A DNA stretch of 64,000 nucleotides. Source: Paenibacillus silvae (lineage in GTDB: Bacteria; Bacillota; Bacilli; Paenibacillales; Paenibacillaceae). Where the stretch lies: assembly GCF_014639235.1 (NCBI RefSeq), contig NZ_BMFU01000007.1, positions 62,001 through 126,000 on the forward strand. Reading direction: 5' to 3'. A program made the position numbers and the translations under genes. This document shows, in pieces, positions 8,904 to 17,811 of the stretch (positions are counted from its first letter, which is position 1; every line of letters begins with the position of its first letter). The notes under the pieces were generated by a model. That model was not told the origin of the DNA. It did not search any database and saw only the letters and a program-made list of their open reading frames with translations.

Positions 8904-9731
8904 CTAGATTAACTGGCTGTGTCCTACCTTTGCTTCAGGATCAACCGAAAGCTCGCCAGAATACTCTACGATGCGAATATTACAGCCGCGCCCGATATGA
9001 ACCCTCGTGCCCCGAACCGTATCTGCTTCGGTATCCTCGAGCACAATTTCATCCCCTTCGATGAGCTGCGCCCGGAAGGAAGGTGCACCGCCCAGCCCAA
9101 GTGCTTTCCAGAAGCCGCTCCGTTCCTTGCGCCGAATATCGATACGCTCCCCGCCTACTTCTCTCGCGGAAGAAGACGTATATAAACGAATCTGCACACT
9201 GTCTGCATTAAGCAATCCGCCTACCTTGATATTGCCTTGAACGCTGATTACTTCACCCTGAACATCTCCATCAATTGTAGCCATACCGCCAATATCGATG
9301 CGTTCTCCATCCACTCTGCCGCGTACATTACATTTTCCGTTCACCGTTAATTCAGGCGTAGACAGGTCACCATTAATCGTGGTCATGCCATCAATCCGAA
9401 CTCGGGAGCTGTCCAGTGCACCATTGATCGTACACATTCCGTTAACCGTAGTATGTTCAGCACGAGCCGGGCCATGAACCCCAAGCGTTCCATTCACATC
9501 AAGGGACTGAGTGCGCATCTCCCCCTCCACCTTGGCCATTCCGTTAACCGTTGTGCTTTCGGAGGTTAGGGAACCATAGATTTTCAGAGTTCCGTTAACG
9601 CTCAAGGAGAAACAATCCAGGTCTCCATCCAGTTTGGCCATACCGTCGATATTAACCCGGTGATAACTTCCCCCGGTCGTTTTGCGTGACCCTGTAACAT
9701 TCAGATCGTTTCTCAAATGACGTTCTTCCAT
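8904..9731 (-). CDS. Bactofilin-like polymer-forming protein (YhbE/BacE type)
   Basis: 275 residues. Most of the chain (about 25-180) is a regular series of short beta repeats such as VNGMAKVEGEM, VNGTLGVHG, IDGMTTINGDL and IGGMATIDGDV, which is the pattern of a right-handed beta-helix bactofilin. A less regular C-terminal part follows, with IRRKERSGFWKALGLGG. Bactofilins self-assemble into cytoplasmic filaments. The B. subtilis yhbD-yhbE-yhbF group has the same arrangement, and its BacE/BacF proteins are required for flagellar assembly, so a motility role is plausible here. The start follows GAGGGGGAG. The gene is 13 bp behind yhbD and surely co-transcribed. Confidence 0.85.
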   Translation of the reverse strand: MEERHLRNDLNVTGSRKTTGGSYHRVNIDGMAKLDGDLDCFSLSVNGTLKIYGSLTSESTTVNGMAKVEGEMRTQSLDVNGTLGVHGPARAEHTTVNGMCTINGALDSSRVRIDGMTTINGDLSTPELTVNGKCNVRGRVDGERIDIGGMATIDGDVQGEVISVQGNIKVGGLLNADSVQIRLYTSSSAREVGGERIDIRRKERSGFWKALGLGGAPSFRAQLIEGDEIVLEDTEADTVRGTRVHIGRGCNIRIVEYSGELSVDPEAKVGHSQLI

Positions 9732-9744
9732 GCATAACTCCCCC

Positions 9745-10368
9745 TCAGCCCAATTTAAGTTTCAATTCTTCCATAAATGATGCCAGCGGAATGCGCAGTA
9801 CCACTTTTACGCCTTGATCAAAATAAAGCTCTGCTCCCGCGCCCACCAGCATGAAGGCAGGTACGCCCATCTTGCGAATCAGCAGCAGTTCGCTCGCACG
9901 GTCACGGAAGCGATAGTAATGTTCAGACATCACATCAATCAGCAGCATGCCTTCCTGTTGGGTAATGTCTCCGCTCAGCAGCAGCTTCTCAAGCACATAC
10001 AGCATCATAATCTGTTCCAGGCCATATAATGACTGCTGCCGTCCGGTTTCGTTTAACAAATCCAGCGAAGATAATGAAACAATGTTTCGATCCAGCAGCT
10101 GCTGGTCAGACATCTCCACCTCACCGAGTGTTGGCGAGAATACATCAGCCAGTTCATCCAGCGATAATCCGTCTTTCATATGAATGATCTTGTCAATTCG
10201 CTGTAAAATCTGTTGTTTCGGAAAGAACGTTTCTTGGCCCGTAAACGAAGACTTCCGAATAAACCATTCCTCGGGAATGAGGTTTTTCCGTTTCCAGCGA
10301 TACAATTGACCATATGAAATGCCTGTCAGATCAAGCAGTTCTTTTTTGGAGATCAAATCATCCGTCAT
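9745..10368 (-). CDS. yhbD: YhbD-like protein with MerR-type N-terminal helix-turn-helix
   Basis: 207 residues. The N-terminus (SKKELLDLTGISYGQLYRWK, residues 6-25) is a MerR-like winged helix-turn-helix, followed by NLIPEEWF and a helix-rich middle. The C-terminal 70 residues form a compact mixed domain of unknown function. B. subtilis has an equivalent (YhbD) immediately before its bactofilin genes. The start follows AAGGGGG by eight bases. A perfect GTAACA-N6-TGTTAC dyad lies in its own promoter spacer, so self-regulation is a reasonable inference. DNA binding itself has not been shown from sequence alone. Confidence 0.8.
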   Translation of the reverse strand: MTDDLISKKELLDLTGISYGQLYRWKRKNLIPEEWFIRKSSFTGQETFFPKQQILQRIDKIIHMKDGLSLDELADVFSPTLGEVEMSDQQLLDRNIVSLSSLDLLNETGRQQSLYGLEQIMMLYVLEKLLLSGDITQQEGMLLIDVMSEHYYRFRDRASELLLIRKMGVPAFMLVGAGAELYFDQGVKVVLRIPLASFMEELKLKLG

Positions 10369-10393
10369 ATCCGGACCCCCTTTTCACAAAAAT

Positions 10394-10422
10394 AGTGTAA
10401 CAAAACATTGTTACGTTGTAAA
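10394..10422 (-). promoter_or_regulatory. yhbD promoter with a dyad operator in its spacer
   Basis: Minus-strand TTTACA (-35, 10417-10422) and TACACT (-10, 10394-10399) are 17 bases apart. GTAACA-N6-TGTTAC (10397-10414) is a perfect palindrome lying in the spacer and reaching into the -10 box, the geometry used by MerR-family regulators. Confidence 0.55.
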
Positions 10423-10529
10423 ACAAAATGATTGAATGCGTTTTCGAAAATGTCATTGAATTCGCTATATTTTAGTTATAACCTTTGATTACAGGCTAAT
10501 CTTCAATAATGAAAGGGGTTACTTTTTTA

Positions 10530-11318
10530 ATGGCACTCATCAAATGTGAATTTTATTCGGACACGCTCGGACTAAGCACCAGTATGCATGTGATTCTGCC
10601 TCAGCAAACCCATAGTCAGATCGGCATGCACAATGTCACCGGTTCTGGTCTGCACCCTACCCTGTATTTGCTTCACGGTCTGTCTGATGACGACTCCATC
10701 TGGCTTCGCCGTACATCGATCGAACGTTACGTTGCCTCTCTTGGCATTGCTGTCGTTATGCCTCAGGTTCACCGCAGCTTCTATACCGATATGGCCGAGG
10801 GAGGACGATACTGGACCTTCATCAGCGAGGAATTGCCCGCACTTGCCCGCTCCTTCTTCCCGTTGTCTCCTCAAAGAGAAGATAACTTTGTCGCCGGACT
10901 GTCGATGGGCGGATATGGAGCTTTCAAGCTGGCTCTTCGCAAACCGGATCAATATGCCGCTGCCGCAAGCCTCTCAGGTGCTCTGGACATGGCTGCTCAT
11001 ATGAACAACGAAGCACCTTCGGCCTTACAGCGGGCCGAGCTGTTACGTATCTTCGGACCCGAATTTGCCGGTTCGGATAACGATCTGATTCATCTGCTCA
11101 AGGAAAGCAAAAACAGTCAGGACCCACGCCCTCTCCTTTATCAATGCTGCGGAACAGAGGACTTTTTATATGAAGAGAATCAGACATTCCGCAAAGCCTG
11201 CGCAGAGACCGATTTCGAGTTAACTTACGAGGAAGAGCCAGGCGAGCATGAATGGGGATATTGGGATATGAAGATTCAGGATGTATTGAAGTGGCTGCCG
11301 CTGCCTAAACAGGGCTAA
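10530..11318 (+). CDS. Esterase, S-formylglutathione hydrolase-like alpha/beta hydrolase
   Basis: 262 residues from the ATG at 10530, eleven bases after GAAAGGGG. Residues 1-55 give the first strands (MALIKCEFYSDTLGLSTSMHVILP) and YLLHGLSDDDSIW, an oxyanion-hole region. The nucleophile elbow GLSMGGYGAFK lies at about 127-137. The acid is probably in CGTEDFLYEEN and the histidine in GEHEWGYWD, so the triad looks complete. The family (COG0627, FrmB/EstA-like) hydrolyses short acyl esters, and sequence does not tell the physiological substrate. No signal peptide, so cytoplasmic. Transcribed divergently from yhbD. Confidence 0.85.
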   Translation: MALIKCEFYSDTLGLSTSMHVILPQQTHSQIGMHNVTGSGLHPTLYLLHGLSDDDSIWLRRTSIERYVASLGIAVVMPQVHRSFYTDMAEGGRYWTFISEELPALARSFFPLSPQREDNFVAGLSMGGYGAFKLALRKPDQYAAAASLSGALDMAAHMNNEAPSALQRAELLRIFGPEFAGSDNDLIHLLKESKNSQDPRPLLYQCCGTEDFLYEENQTFRKACAETDFELTYEEEPGEHEWGYWDMKIQDVLKWLPLPKQG

Positions 11319-11350
11319 AGAACCGCCACAACCCCGACTTAAGATTCAAC

Positions 11351-11447
11351 AAAACAGGCCTGGGATCAAGCTGTATTCCATGGGTTAGTGTCATGTCGTT
11401 CTTGACGATGACCATCCTTGGAGGCAGCTCTTCCCGGCCTGTTTTTT
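11351..11447. terminator. Branched bidirectional terminator between esterase and pucR
   Basis: AAAACAGGCC (11351-11360) pairs with GGCCTGTTTT (11436-11445), extended by GGGA with TCCC and by AGCTG with CAGCT. T runs lie on both sides, serving convergent genes. Confidence 0.7.
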
Positions 11448-11469
11448 TATCCGAATCTGTATATTCCCA

Positions 11470-13107
11470 CTATGTTAACCAATCCGATTTCCCCTCTTCT
11501 GGCAGCAAAGCTTTAATTCGAAAAGCCATTCGAAGGCGCAGCGTTTCTTCCGGGTCCTTCAGACTGCGGCCAATAATCTCCTCACATTTTTCCAACCGAT
11601 AAATGACTGTATTGCGATGAATGTACAGCCTTTTTGCCGTCTCGGCAAAATGACAGTGCGTTTCCAGATAGACAGACAGGGTATGGAGCAGCATCTTGTG
11701 GTCCTTGAGCGTTTCATCTTCAAAGCCCTGCATCGTATCCATATAAAACTTTCGCAGATGCTCTTGGGGGATCAGACGCAGAATTTCCGGCACCTCCTTG
11801 GGCTGGTATAGCTCTATAAAACGTTTCTTTCCCGTAATGCCTCCGAAATAGAGCGCTTCATTCGCTTCTTTGTAGGACAAAGGAATCTGGGGCAGCGACT
11901 GGGCGTAACTGCTGAAGCCAAAGGACATGTCCGACTCGTAATATGCTGCAATTTTGCTCTGCAAACGTTCCAGCAGCTCAATGAAGAAAGGCTGGATTAC
12001 TTTCCATTCCTCGGTCAGCTGCATCAGTAAAATGTAGGATTGATCGTAGGTATACACATGGATCGGATAACGAAACTGAGCCACTTCTCCTTCAAGATAC
12101 TCAGCGATCTGATCCTGCTCCGCCTTGTACTGCAGAAACGAAGTCGTTCGATCCTTATTGTTCAGCTTGCCGACTGCACAAATATATCGTTGGTCATTAG
12201 ACAGCCCAAACTCCCGTCCCCGACTGGCAATCTCTTCACTGCTGGAGAATACACCCCCAATGAAATTCGAAAAAAATTCATTCTGGATGCGGCGACGATT
12301 CTGCTTCAGGGCATTGTCCTTCATTAATTCAAACGCAATAACGTTGGTCGCTTGTTCAATGGTCAGGATACTCGAACGTTCAGAGGGCGGCACAAAACCT
12401 GTAATACAGAGGTAGTGCAATTGTCTATGCGTATAAACAGGAAACAGCGTTAACGTCTCACCTTTCTCTCCTAACAAGGAAAACGCCGAGAAGGTGGAAG
12501 TCGGCAGGTAGAAACGCATGCCTGCGGATAAAATTTCCTCTAGCTGCGAAGTCGTTCGGGGTGACAAGCGACCAAAGACAGGCTGCAAATAGGGGCCCAG
12601 CAGAATGACAGGCAATTTTAGCAAGGAGGACAGCTGATCTAACAACTTGGGAACACCCTGGCCGCTCATAATCTGCTGCGTGAACTGTCTGTGGGTTTGT
12701 ATCGCATGATGCAGCTGTGCCGTCTGTACATCGAGAATATGATTAAGCGCCTTATTGACAAGATCGCCAAGCGAAGGCTCCACGGGCAGCTCCAAGAGAG
12801 GCAGATGCAGTTCGTCAGCCAGTTGAACGGCTGATTCAGGTATGCTACCAAGAAATCTTTTGCTTTTGATGCCCAGTCCCGCGCATTCCTGACGGCCCAT
12901 CTCCCGAATCAGTTCTAACAAAGCTGGCAGATCATCCTTGAAGTGAAAAGCCGTTGTGATCAACAATTCACTCCTTTTCAGATAAGGAATAATATCAGGA
13001 GCATCCATCATATTTACCGTATGAACTTCCCTGTTTAAACCCAGCTCACCCCCCACAATGGTTGTCCCGTTGAATATGGGCAGCTTTAGCAGGTCATTTA
13101 TTTTCAT
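11470..13107 (-). CDS. pucR: PucR-family transcriptional regulator of purine/ureide catabolism
   Basis: 545 residues from the ATG at 13107 behind GGGGTGGGGAAG. Domain order is PucR N-terminal domain (about 1-125, MKINDLLKLPIFNGTTIVGG), a GGDEF-like central region (about 285-430), and a C-terminal HTH_30 domain (HFAETAKRLYIHRNTVIYRL, about 495-514). In B. subtilis PucR controls the puc genes in response to allantoin-type intermediates. Here it is divergent from the allantoate amidohydrolase gene, with 170 bp between starts, fitting a local regulator. Activator versus repressor role is inferred from the family only. Confidence 0.9.
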   Translation of the reverse strand: MKINDLLKLPIFNGTTIVGGELGLNREVHTVNMMDAPDIIPYLKRSELLITTAFHFKDDLPALLELIREMGRQECAGLGIKSKRFLGSIPESAVQLADELHLPLLELPVEPSLGDLVNKALNHILDVQTAQLHHAIQTHRQFTQQIMSGQGVPKLLDQLSSLLKLPVILLGPYLQPVFGRLSPRTTSQLEEILSAGMRFYLPTSTFSAFSLLGEKGETLTLFPVYTHRQLHYLCITGFVPPSERSSILTIEQATNVIAFELMKDNALKQNRRRIQNEFFSNFIGGVFSSSEEIASRGREFGLSNDQRYICAVGKLNNKDRTTSFLQYKAEQDQIAEYLEGEVAQFRYPIHVYTYDQSYILLMQLTEEWKVIQPFFIELLERLQSKIAAYYESDMSFGFSSYAQSLPQIPLSYKEANEALYFGGITGKKRFIELYQPKEVPEILRLIPQEHLRKFYMDTMQGFEDETLKDHKMLLHTLSVYLETHCHFAETAKRLYIHRNTVIYRLEKCEEIIGRSLKDPEETLRLRMAFRIKALLPEEGKSDWLT

Positions 13108-13277
13108 CTTCCCCACCCCTATGGTTAACATGCACAATGAATTGAATGATTCTTCTACATTTTCGTGAATGATTTCTATTATTTTTTATTTTACGATTAA
13201 TTACACGCAATGCCAAGTCAATTAATATAACATCAATTGGAAAGCTTGCACTGCCGGAATGGGGGTTATTGCATTTG

Positions 13278-14522
13278 ATGATTAAACAATTGAAACCATC
13301 TGCCTTATCTGCGCAGATTGAAGACATGGTTGAATGGCTGGCCTCATACGGATTAGAACAAAGCGGTGGCGTAACCCGTTTACTCTATGACCAAGCTTGG
13401 AGTTCAGCTCAGAAGGCAATCCAGGCGAAAATAGAACAGCTCGGACTTACGGCATGTTACGACGATGTCGGCAATTTATTTGGCCGGCTTGCCGGAAAAG
13501 ATCCTGAAGCCAAGGTTATATTAACCGGCTCTCATATTGATACCGTTACAGGTGGCGGCAAATACGACGGAGCGTTCGGAATTGTCGCTTCACTCCTTGC
13601 CGTGGAATATTTACTGACGCATCACGGTCAACCACTCAAACCGATTGAGATTGTATCACTGTGTGAAGAAGAGGGAAGCCGTTTCCCCATGACGTACTGG
13701 GGTTCAGGGAATATAACAGGAGTAAAGGATCGGGATACCATCCATAACGTCAAAGATGCAAATGGAATATCACTTGAGCAGGCGATGCGGGATGCAGGGT
13801 TTGGATCAGGCCTTCATTCGCCCCCCAAGCGTACGGACCTTGAATGCTTCATCGAATTACACATCGAGCAAGGTGAGGTGCTTGAACGCAAGGGGAAATC
13901 CATCGGGATCGTCAGCCACATCGTCGGGCAGCGCCGCTATAACATTACGGTGTACGGCGAGAGCAATCACGCGGGAACAACACCTATGCAATGGCGCCAG
14001 GATGCGATGTTCACCGCCGCCGAAATGATTCGCCTTTTGACGCATCGCGCCAAAGCGGACATGAGCGGACTTGTGGCTACTGTCGGACATATGGAGGTCA
14101 AGCCGAATGTAGGCAACGTTATCGCACGCGAGGTTACCTTCAGTCTGGATGTACGCCACAGTGATGCGGGTACCATTGAGCAATTTTGCGAGACATGCTT
14201 TCGTGAATTCGAGACAATCGCGGCGGAACACGGGACACGACTCATGTATCATAAATGGATGGACGAACCGCCGGTCGCGATGGATCACACGTTGAACGAG
14301 GCGGCTGAAGACATCCTGAGGCGCGAGGGAATCTCTTATAAACGGATGACCAGCGGCGCAGGACACGACTCACAGATCTTCGGAACCTATTGTCCGACAG
14401 CTCTGCTGTTTGTACCCAGTCGGGGCGGAATCAGTCATTCCCCCGCTGAATTTACCCACACGGAAGATTTGCAGCGCGGTGTACTCCTGCTCATCGACCT
14501 GTTATATAAGCTGGCATATTGA
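13278..14522 (+). CDS. pucF: Allantoate amidohydrolase (M20 family)
   Basis: Hydrolyses allantoate to ureidoglycine, CO2 and ammonia in the cytoplasm. About 415 residues. Metal ligands are visible: the histidine and aspartate of TGSHIDTV and YDGAFG, the glutamates of CEEEGSRFP, and HIEQGEVLE. The end carries the last histidine in GGISHSPAEFTH. The dimerisation domain contains ESNHAGTTPM, typical of this amidohydrolase group. Start is uncertain: ATG 13278 is 12 bases after GGGGG, while TTG 13275 and TTG 13269 are also in frame. The stop lies 26 bp before pucG, so the two form an operon. The allC name is used in other organisms. Confidence 0.92.
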   Translation: MIKQLKPSALSAQIEDMVEWLASYGLEQSGGVTRLLYDQAWSSAQKAIQAKIEQLGLTACYDDVGNLFGRLAGKDPEAKVILTGSHIDTVTGGGKYDGAFGIVASLLAVEYLLTHHGQPLKPIEIVSLCEEEGSRFPMTYWGSGNITGVKDRDTIHNVKDANGISLEQAMRDAGFGSGLHSPPKRTDLECFIELHIEQGEVLERKGKSIGIVSHIVGQRRYNITVYGESNHAGTTPMQWRQDAMFTAAEMIRLLTHRAKADMSGLVATVGHMEVKPNVGNVIAREVTFSLDVRHSDAGTIEQFCETCFREFETIAAEHGTRLMYHKWMDEPPVAMDHTLNEAAEDILRREGISYKRMTSGAGHDSQIFGTYCPTALLFVPSRGGISHSPAEFTHTEDLQRGVLLLIDLLYKLAY

Positions 14523-14548
14523 ATGAACAATCAGGAGGCGATTACGAG

Positions 14549-15787
14549 ATGACACAGTATCGGGAAATTAATGCACCTTTGAGAACGATTATGACACCCG
14601 GCCCCGTTGAGGTGGACCCTAGAGTTCTTCGAGCCATGAGCACCCCTGTTTTGGGTCAATTTGATCCGGAATTCACCCGCATGATGAATGAAACGATGGA
14701 TATGCTGCGGCAAACATTCCAAACGACAAACCAATGGGCTTTCCCCGTAGACGGCACTTCACGTTCAGGCCTGGAAGCCGTGTTATGCAGTCTGATTGAG
14801 CCTGGCGACAAAGTGCTTGTACCCATTTTCGGACGCTTCGGACATCTGCTGACCGAAATCGCCGAGAGACAAGGTGCCGAGCTCCACCTGATGGAATGTC
14901 CATGGGGACAAGTATTCGACCAGCAAGCGGTGATCGACGAAGTGAAACGGGTTCAGCCGAAAATACTGGCAATCGTGCACGGCGAAACATCCACAGGCTG
15001 CATGCAGCCATTAGACCTGATCGGTCCAGCCTGCCGGGAGCTTGGTGTACTCACGGTAGTGGACACCGTCGCTTCCATTGGAGGCACCCCGGTCAAAGTG
15101 GACGAATGGCAGCTGGATGCGGTGATTGGCGGAACCCAGAAGTGTATCTCTGTTCCTTCCGGCATGGCGCCGGTCACCTACAACGAGCGGGTGGAACGTA
15201 TTTTGACGAGCCGGAAAAAGGTTGAACGCGGCGTTGCACTGGATAGCGATCGCCGGGATGTCGCACATCCGATCCGCAGCAATTATTTTGATCTCAGTCA
15301 GCTGCAGGACTACTGGGGACCGCGCCGTTTGAATCATCACACCGAGGCAACCTCCATGCTCTATGCACTGCGCGAAGGTCTGCGTATCCTGCTTGAGGAA
15401 GGACTCGAAGCACGTTTCGCTCGCCACAAACTGCATGAACAAGCACTAATGGCCGGCATACGCGGTATGGGACTCGAGCTATTCAACGATGTGGCATGGA
15501 AGCTTCCAGTCGTAACCTGTGTAAAAATTCCGGCAGGTGTTGATGGCGAGGCTGTGCGTACCACTCTTCTGAAGCAGTTTGGCATTGAGATCGCCAGCTC
15601 GTTCGGTCCATTGCATGGGCAAATCTGGCGAATTGGAACGATGGGCTACAGCTGCCGGAAGGAAAATGTACTCTTCGTCCTTGCCGCACTGGAAGCCGTG
15701 CTTATTCGGAATCAAGCTCCAATTGTCATCGGGCGCGGCGTGCAGGAAGCTCTGGACGTTTACGAACATGCTGATTCCTTATGTTAA
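14549..15787 (+). CDS. pucG: (S)-ureidoglycine-glyoxylate aminotransferase
   Basis: A class V, PLP-dependent aminotransferase. It moves the amino group of ureidoglycine to glyoxylate, giving oxalurate and glycine. 412 residues; start chosen at the ATG 11 bases after CAGGAGGCG. PLP lysine is in GGTQKCISVPSG (about 200-211) and the cofactor aspartate in VVDTVASIGG. N-terminal MTPGPVEVDPRVL and the glycine-rich SRSGLEAVL are typical of the PucG/alanine-glyoxylate group. It follows pucF by 26 bp. Its product needs a further step for which no textbook oxamate carbamoyltransferase is visible, which makes the next three genes interesting. Confidence 0.92.
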   Translation: MTQYREINAPLRTIMTPGPVEVDPRVLRAMSTPVLGQFDPEFTRMMNETMDMLRQTFQTTNQWAFPVDGTSRSGLEAVLCSLIEPGDKVLVPIFGRFGHLLTEIAERQGAELHLMECPWGQVFDQQAVIDEVKRVQPKILAIVHGETSTGCMQPLDLIGPACRELGVLTVVDTVASIGGTPVKVDEWQLDAVIGGTQKCISVPSGMAPVTYNERVERILTSRKKVERGVALDSDRRDVAHPIRSNYFDLSQLQDYWGPRRLNHHTEATSMLYALREGLRILLEEGLEARFARHKLHEQALMAGIRGMGLELFNDVAWKLPVVTCVKIPAGVDGEAVRTTLLKQFGIEIASSFGPLHGQIWRIGTMGYSCRKENVLFVLAALEAVLIRNQAPIVIGRGVQEALDVYEHADSLC

Positions 15788-15804
15788 ATATGATCACTAA
15801 GGCC

Positions 15805-16001
15805 GCTAACGATTCCCAGAAGTCTTATTCCGTGTAAAAAGAGTTGTTTGAAAATGTAACGATTCGCAGAAACGCTATTTCGCTGGAAATCATCTAAAAG
15901 TGGAGAAAATGGCATCATTTTATCAAAATAGCGTCTCGTGAAATCGTTAGAATTTCAGTATGGTCTAATTCGTATAAATAACGTTTCTTGGAATCGTTAG
16001 C
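15805..16001. repeat. 197-bp MITE-like intergenic element, copy 2
   Basis: Same length, same GCTAACGATTCC / GGAATCGTTAGC ends and same internal plan as copy 1 (6425-6621), with scattered substitutions that remove most open frames. It begins only 17 bp after the pucG stop. Confidence 0.8.
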
Positions 16002-16467
16002 GTGATCAGCAACGTAGAGGGAGTGTAGTTAAGGCTGGCTGGAGATTGCAGTATAAAAGATTAGGTCAATCTATATGCCCCGCTAATAAACCTTGTAATG
16101 GTGCAGGTAAGAAGGATTCCGGGAATTACCGGAATCCTTTTATATCATGGAGCGAATCAACGATGCAAAGATGCAACGATGCAGTGAATCTATGAAAAAT
16201 GGATTCGGTAATCCCGCAGGCTGCTGACTCGACTCCGCAATGCAGACGTTTCAACAATTAACTTTGCATTCAGATGGGCAGAACTCCTTATCCATTTAGA
16301 TATAATCGATCTTTAATATTCATTTGAATACACAGACATTTTTATATATGTATTTTTGATATACTGGCTTCTATATGCAGACATTCAGGTTTCTTATAGA
16401 GGTACGTTAATGTTCTGTAACTACACACGCTCAACTTATCAACGAAGCGTTAAACGGAAGGTGACAC
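16002..16467. other. Non-coding stretch before the permease gene
   Basis: 466 bp containing the pucG-side terminator. Between 16143 and 16467 only AT-rich sequence is seen, with no convincing promoter; TTGAAT near 16323 with a following TATA-rich run is a weak candidate. Confidence 0.5.
16112..16142 (+). terminator. Rho-independent terminator of pucFG
   Basis: AAGGATTCCGG (16112-16122) and CCGGAATCCTT (16129-16139) form a perfect 11-bp stem with a 6-base loop, followed by TTTTA. Confidence 0.85.
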
Positions 16468-17811
16468 ATGGTTCATATCCACTGGCTGCGCTCCGGACTG
16501 GCCGGACTGCAGTGGCTTTTCTTTTTATTTACCAATACAGTCGTTATCCCCATTACCGTTGGAGCTGCATTTTCGTTGCCCCAAGACAACATTCAATTCC
16601 TGATCCAATGCTCATTTGTACTCACAGGATTGGCCTGCGCTGCCCAGGCAGCATTCGGACATAAAAGAGCTGTCATGGAGGGTCAGTCAGGGTTATGGTG
16701 GGGTGTTATTCTGAGTCTTGCAGCCGCCGCTCCCTCACTGGGCATATCACTAACCCAGCTTGGAGGCAGTCTGGCTGTCGGAATAATGATCTCGGGCGCG
16801 ATCACAATTCTCATCGGTTTATGCAATCTGGCTGAGCCATTTTCGAAGCTGTTTACGCCGGGCGTGATGGCTGTGTTCATGTTTCTGCTCGCCTGTCGGT
16901 TGAATATCATTTTTCTCGAAGGCATGCTCGGTATTTCGTCAGGTTCATCTGCTGAAGGCAAAGTGATCCAGCCGCTCGTCTTTCTTCTGGCTGCAGCTGT
17001 AGCCATCTTTGTTGTTGTCCTGTCCGTGAAAGCGCGACCAGCCATCGGACAGTACGCCTTGTTAATTGGCATTTTGGGCGGATGGATACTGCACATTTCT
17101 ATCTTCGGCAGCACAAGCGAAGCATCAAACGTCAGCACTGCGGGAACAGGCTGGTTTCCGCTCGGAGCCCCCTCGGACGGACTGAACGCAGGTGTAGTGA
17201 CTATTGCAATCATTACCGGCCTGATTAACACCTCGAATACGTTCGGGGCCCTGAAGGGCACAGATCAGCTATATGAACGGGAAACGTCTGGTCATCAATA
17301 TAAACGATCCTTTACAATAAGTGGTGTACTTGCGGTGATCTCCGGTTTGCTGGGGCTGGTGCCCTATGCCCCTTATGTCTCATCCATCGGATTTCTCCAG
17401 CAGACCCGCATCCGTGATCGCATGCCGCTTGTCATTGGCGGTCTGCTGTTCGCAGCGATCGGGCTGGTCCCGGCCATCAGCAATGTGCTGACCACACTGC
17501 CGCTCAGTATCGGAAGTGCCGTACTGTTCGTAACATACCTGCGACTGTTAGGCTCCTCGCTGCAGTATTTCGGACGCATTCATATGAATGCAGCGAACCT
17601 GTATCGGACAGCCGCACCGTTATTCACAGGCATTATCGTTATGGGCTTGCCATCTGACGCTTTCGTTTCACTGCCTCCTTTGTTACGCCCCCTGCTTGGC
17701 AACGGGCTATTAGTAGGCATATTACTTGCATTGTTATTAAATCAAGTTCTCTCCAGCTCTCCCCGGAGTATGCTGAATCCAAGTATGAATACGAAAGGAG
17801 AACAACCATGA
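16468..17811 (+). CDS. NCS2-type nucleobase/xanthine-uracil permease
   Basis: 447-residue polytopic membrane protein with about 12-14 predicted helices by hydrophobicity. Features recall the nucleobase-ascorbate (NCS2) family: an N-terminal helix followed by GAAFSLPQ, and ITGLINTSNTFGALKG (about 250-265) in the place of the family's substrate motif. It is distant from typical PucJ/PucK, so the substrate is uncertain; xanthine, uracil or a ureide are possible. GGAAGGTG lies six bases before the ATG. The stop overlaps the next start (ATGA), so transport and the amidase are translationally coupled. Confidence 0.8.
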   Translation: MVHIHWLRSGLAGLQWLFFLFTNTVVIPITVGAAFSLPQDNIQFLIQCSFVLTGLACAAQAAFGHKRAVMEGQSGLWWGVILSLAAAAPSLGISLTQLGGSLAVGIMISGAITILIGLCNLAEPFSKLFTPGVMAVFMFLLACRLNIIFLEGMLGISSGSSAEGKVIQPLVFLLAAAVAIFVVVLSVKARPAIGQYALLIGILGGWILHISIFGSTSEASNVSTAGTGWFPLGAPSDGLNAGVVTIAIITGLINTSNTFGALKGTDQLYERETSGHQYKRSFTISGVLAVISGLLGLVPYAPYVSSIGFLQQTRIRDRMPLVIGGLLFAAIGLVPAISNVLTTLPLSIGSAVLFVTYLRLLGSSLQYFGRIHMNAANLYRTAAPLFTGIIVMGLPSDAFVSLPPLLRPLLGNGLLVGILLALLLNQVLSSSPRSMLNPSMNTKGEQP

